This document shows positions 62,327-64,000 of a stretch of 64,000 bases of DNA, piece after piece (the first letter of the stretch is position 1; each line of letters opens with the position of its first letter). The position numbers and the translations under genes are program-made. The notes below the pieces were generated by a model that searched no databases, had not been told where the DNA came from, and was given only the letters and a program-made list of their open reading frames with translations. This stretch comes from Sphingomonadales bacterium 12-68-11. Its GTDB lineage: Bacteria; Pseudomonadota; Alphaproteobacteria; Sphingomonadales; Sphingomonadaceae. The DNA is taken from NCBI GenBank assembly GCA_002279825.1, contig NCCV01000003.1, forward strand, positions 987,643-1,051,642, given 5' to 3'.

Positions 62327-63530
62327 TGCCGACCTCCTGGCCCGCGACCAGCGCGCGGTAGTCGGCGATGACGCCGTCGAGAATGGCATCCCAGTCGTAC
62401 CGCGCCGCCTCCCGGCGCGCAGCCGCGCCGATCCGCGCTCGAAGCTCCGGGTCGACGATCAGACTTTCGGCCGCATCGGCGAAATCGGTCGCGCTGGCGG
62501 GATCGGCGACCAGCCCGGTCACGCCCGGTTCGATCATCGCCCGGGTGACCGGCACGTCGGAGCCGACCACCGCCAGCCCCGCCGACATGGCCTCGAGATT
62601 GACGTTGCCGAACGCCTCGGTGACGCTGGGATTGATGACCACGTCGGCGCAGGCAATCGCGCGCGCCAGTTCGGCGGCTTCGACGTGGCCGGTGAAGACG
62701 GCCTCGCCCAGCGCCGCGGCCATTCGTTCACGCTCAGGCCCGTCGCCGATCAGCAGGGGCACCACGCGGTGCCCGCGGCGGCGCAGTTCGGTGACAATCC
62801 GCCCGAAAATCTCGGTCCCCTTCTCCAGCACCAAGCGGCCGAAGAAGGCAACCACGACCTCATTGTCGGCGTAGCCGTTGGCGCGGCGCCACTCGAGATC
62901 GCGGTTGGCGGGCGAGAACAGTTCGCCATCAACCCCGCGGCTCCACATCGAGGTGCGGGTGCCGCTCGCGCGGCAGACGTTGTAGCCGAGCGCGGCATTG
63001 GGGGTCAGCACCAGGTCGCAGCGGCCGTAGAACATCTCTAGGTACCGCTCGCCGAGCGGCCTGAGGAAGCCGAGCCCATAGTACTCGAAATAGGTCTCGA
63101 ACCGGGTGTGCAAGCTGGCGACGATTGGTATGCCGAGCGTGCGGGCCAGGGTCTGCGCGCGCCAGGCCGTGTAGTCGGGCACCGCCAGGTGCAGGAGATT
63201 GGGCCGGAAGTCGATCAGGTCCTGCCGCACCGGGCCCGACAGACCGTACGAGATGCGGTACTCGTTCCGCATCGGGATCGGCACCGAAGGGACCGCAACC
63301 AGATCGCCGGTCGGCTCGAATGCAGGCTCCGGCGCGACCGGCGAATAGACGCGCACCGCCGCACCGCGCTCAAGCAGGCGCCCGACCAGCCGGTTGAGCG
63401 CCTTGTTGGCCCCGTCGCGCACCGAGTTGTAGTTACCCGAGTAAAGCGCCACGCGCAGCCCCTCGGCGGAGACCGGCGGCGATCCTGAGAGCGCCTCGGG
63501 GGCGGCGGTGGGGGTAATGGGGCTGGCCAT
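62316..63530 (-). CDS. GT4 family glycosyltransferase
   Basis: A 404-residue GT-B enzyme. VALYSGNYNSVRDGANKALN near 26-45 begins the acceptor domain, ASLHTRFETYFEYYG near 137-151 and the donor-site EAFGNVNLEAMSAGLAVVGSD near 302-322 follow. The related mannosyltransferases (PimB/MgtA type) share the HTRF pattern. ATG 63530 is chosen; ATGs further upstream would add ~30 basic residues. First gene of the last leftward module. Confidence 0.87.
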   Translation of the reverse strand: MASPITPTAAPEALSGSPPVSAEGLRVALYSGNYNSVRDGANKALNRLVGRLLERGAAVRVYSPVAPEPAFEPTGDLVAVPSVPIPMRNEYRISYGLSGPVRQDLIDFRPNLLHLAVPDYTAWRAQTLARTLGIPIVASLHTRFETYFEYYGLGFLRPLGERYLEMFYGRCDLVLTPNAALGYNVCRASGTRTSMWSRGVDGELFSPANRDLEWRRANGYADNEVVVAFFGRLVLEKGTEIFGRIVTELRRRGHRVVPLLIGDGPERERMAAALGEAVFTGHVEAAELARAIACADVVINPSVTEAFGNVNLEAMSAGLAVVGSDVPVTRAMIEPGVTGLVADPASATDFADAAESLIVDPELRARIGAAARREAARYDWDAILDGVIADYRALVAGQEVGNAC

Positions 63531-63699
63531 GACATCGCGGCGCAGGCGGTGGAGACCTCCCGCGTGGCGCGGCAGATAGGCCAGCCGGCGCCTTGCGACA
63601 ACCGCCTTCATGAGCGCCTTCATAAGCGCCTTGACCGGCTGCGCCTTGGCCTCGGCGCCGCGCCTTCGCCCGTGAACCGCCGCCCGCGCAAACTGCCGA

Positions 63700-63728
63700 T
63701 TGACAGCAGGCCCATTCACTGATGAATT
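63700..63728 (+). promoter_or_regulatory. putative promoter of the TonB-dependent receptor gene
   Basis: TTGACA (63700-63705) is a perfect -35; 17 bases later TGAATT (63723-63728) is a weak -10. The following AT-rich stretch to 63750 contrasts with the GC-rich surroundings and leads to the receptor start. Confidence 0.4.
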
Positions 63729-63760
63729 GTTATGACTAAGAATAAAAATTGGGGGATCGG

Positions 63761-64000
63761 ATGACGCGTTCGGAGAGGGAGCGATCGTTGCCGGCCACGG
63801 GGCGGCGCCATGCGTGGTTGCTGGGTTCCGTTGCGGCGATGTGTCTGGGTATTCCGGCCTATGCGCAGGATGCCGAAGACGAGCAAGAGCAGACCGAGCA
63901 GGCGCCGCGCGGCGCGGGGGACATCCTGGTCACAGCCGAACGGCGCGTGACCAACCTCCAGGACACCCCGATTTCGCTCGTCGCGGTCACCGGCGAGATC
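63761..64000 (+). CDS. TonB-dependent outer-membrane receptor, N-terminal part (3' end outside window)
   Basis: The first 80 residues: a signal peptide (about 1-40, with LLGSVAAMCLGIPAYAQ), an acidic linker, then GDILVTAERRVTNLQDTPIS, the TonB box/plug opening of sphingomonad receptors. GGGGGATCGG precedes ATG 63761. The substrate lies beyond the window and cannot be judged. Confidence 0.88.
   Translation, partial: MTRSERERSLPATGRRHAWLLGSVAAMCLGIPAYAQDAEDEQEQTEQAPRGAGDILVTAERRVTNLQDTPISLVAVTGEI

Overview
The window is high-GC chromosomal DNA with tight gene packing, many ATGA/GTGA start-stop overlaps, alphaproteobacterial gene orders (metX-metW, hisC-tyrA, ftsE-ftsX) and an exosortase/exopolysaccharide locus of the type found in Sphingomonadales. 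I infer a free-living Sphingomonadales member (Novosphingobium/Sphingomonas-like). Both window ends cut through genes: an MFS transporter at the left and a TonB-dependent receptor at the right.

Region 1 (1-10215) is a glutathione-dependent C1 oxidation module: S-(hydroxymethyl)glutathione dehydrogenase, a VOC protein, S-formylglutathione hydrolase, then a soluble NAD+-dependent molybdenum formate dehydrogenase (fdsG-fdsB-mobA-fdsA-fdsD) and its sulfurtransferase FdhD. Formaldehyde is taken to formate and then CO2 with NADH yield. Two copies of an ~84-bp REP-like palindrome sit inside it. Region 2 (10216-19706) is housekeeping: a VapBC pair, a PepSY protein, metX/metW, hisC/tyrA, plsC, a YdcF-type protein, ftsE/ftsX, a zinc-ribbon protein and tRNA-Leu(GAG).

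Region 3 (19707-21154), just after the tRNA, is a scar of foreign DNA: a deleted REP-associated tyrosine transposase, an AT-rich two-helix membrane ORF, and a frameshifted Rhs-repeat C-terminus. RsgA follows.

Region 4 (22350-63530) is a large envelope polysaccharide locus. It starts with exosortase-epsI-epsD. It contains a membrane-protein gene with a frameshift, lipid-linked sugar modules (GT2 + flippase-like proteins), an AlgI/AlgJ-like O-acetylation pair, a small protein plus a SleB-type wall hydrolase, the export operon (OPX, outer-membrane barrel, Wzz-like PCP, tyrosine kinase), a TPR lipoprotein with a WecG/TagA transferase, further glycosyltransferases, a flippase, a ligase/polymerase, acyltransferases and the initiating polyprenyl-phosphate sugar transferase. 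Together these look sufficient to build, acetylate, polymerise and export a polysaccharide.

The most unexpected element is embedded in that locus (45481-47213): a small protein resembling the gene-transfer-agent head-spike base protein, translationally coupled to an SGNH-hydrolase protein, an arrangement recalling the ghsA/ghsB spike genes of Rhodobacter capsulatus GTA. Those spikes bind cell-surface polysaccharide, so placement inside an exopolysaccharide locus is suggestive.
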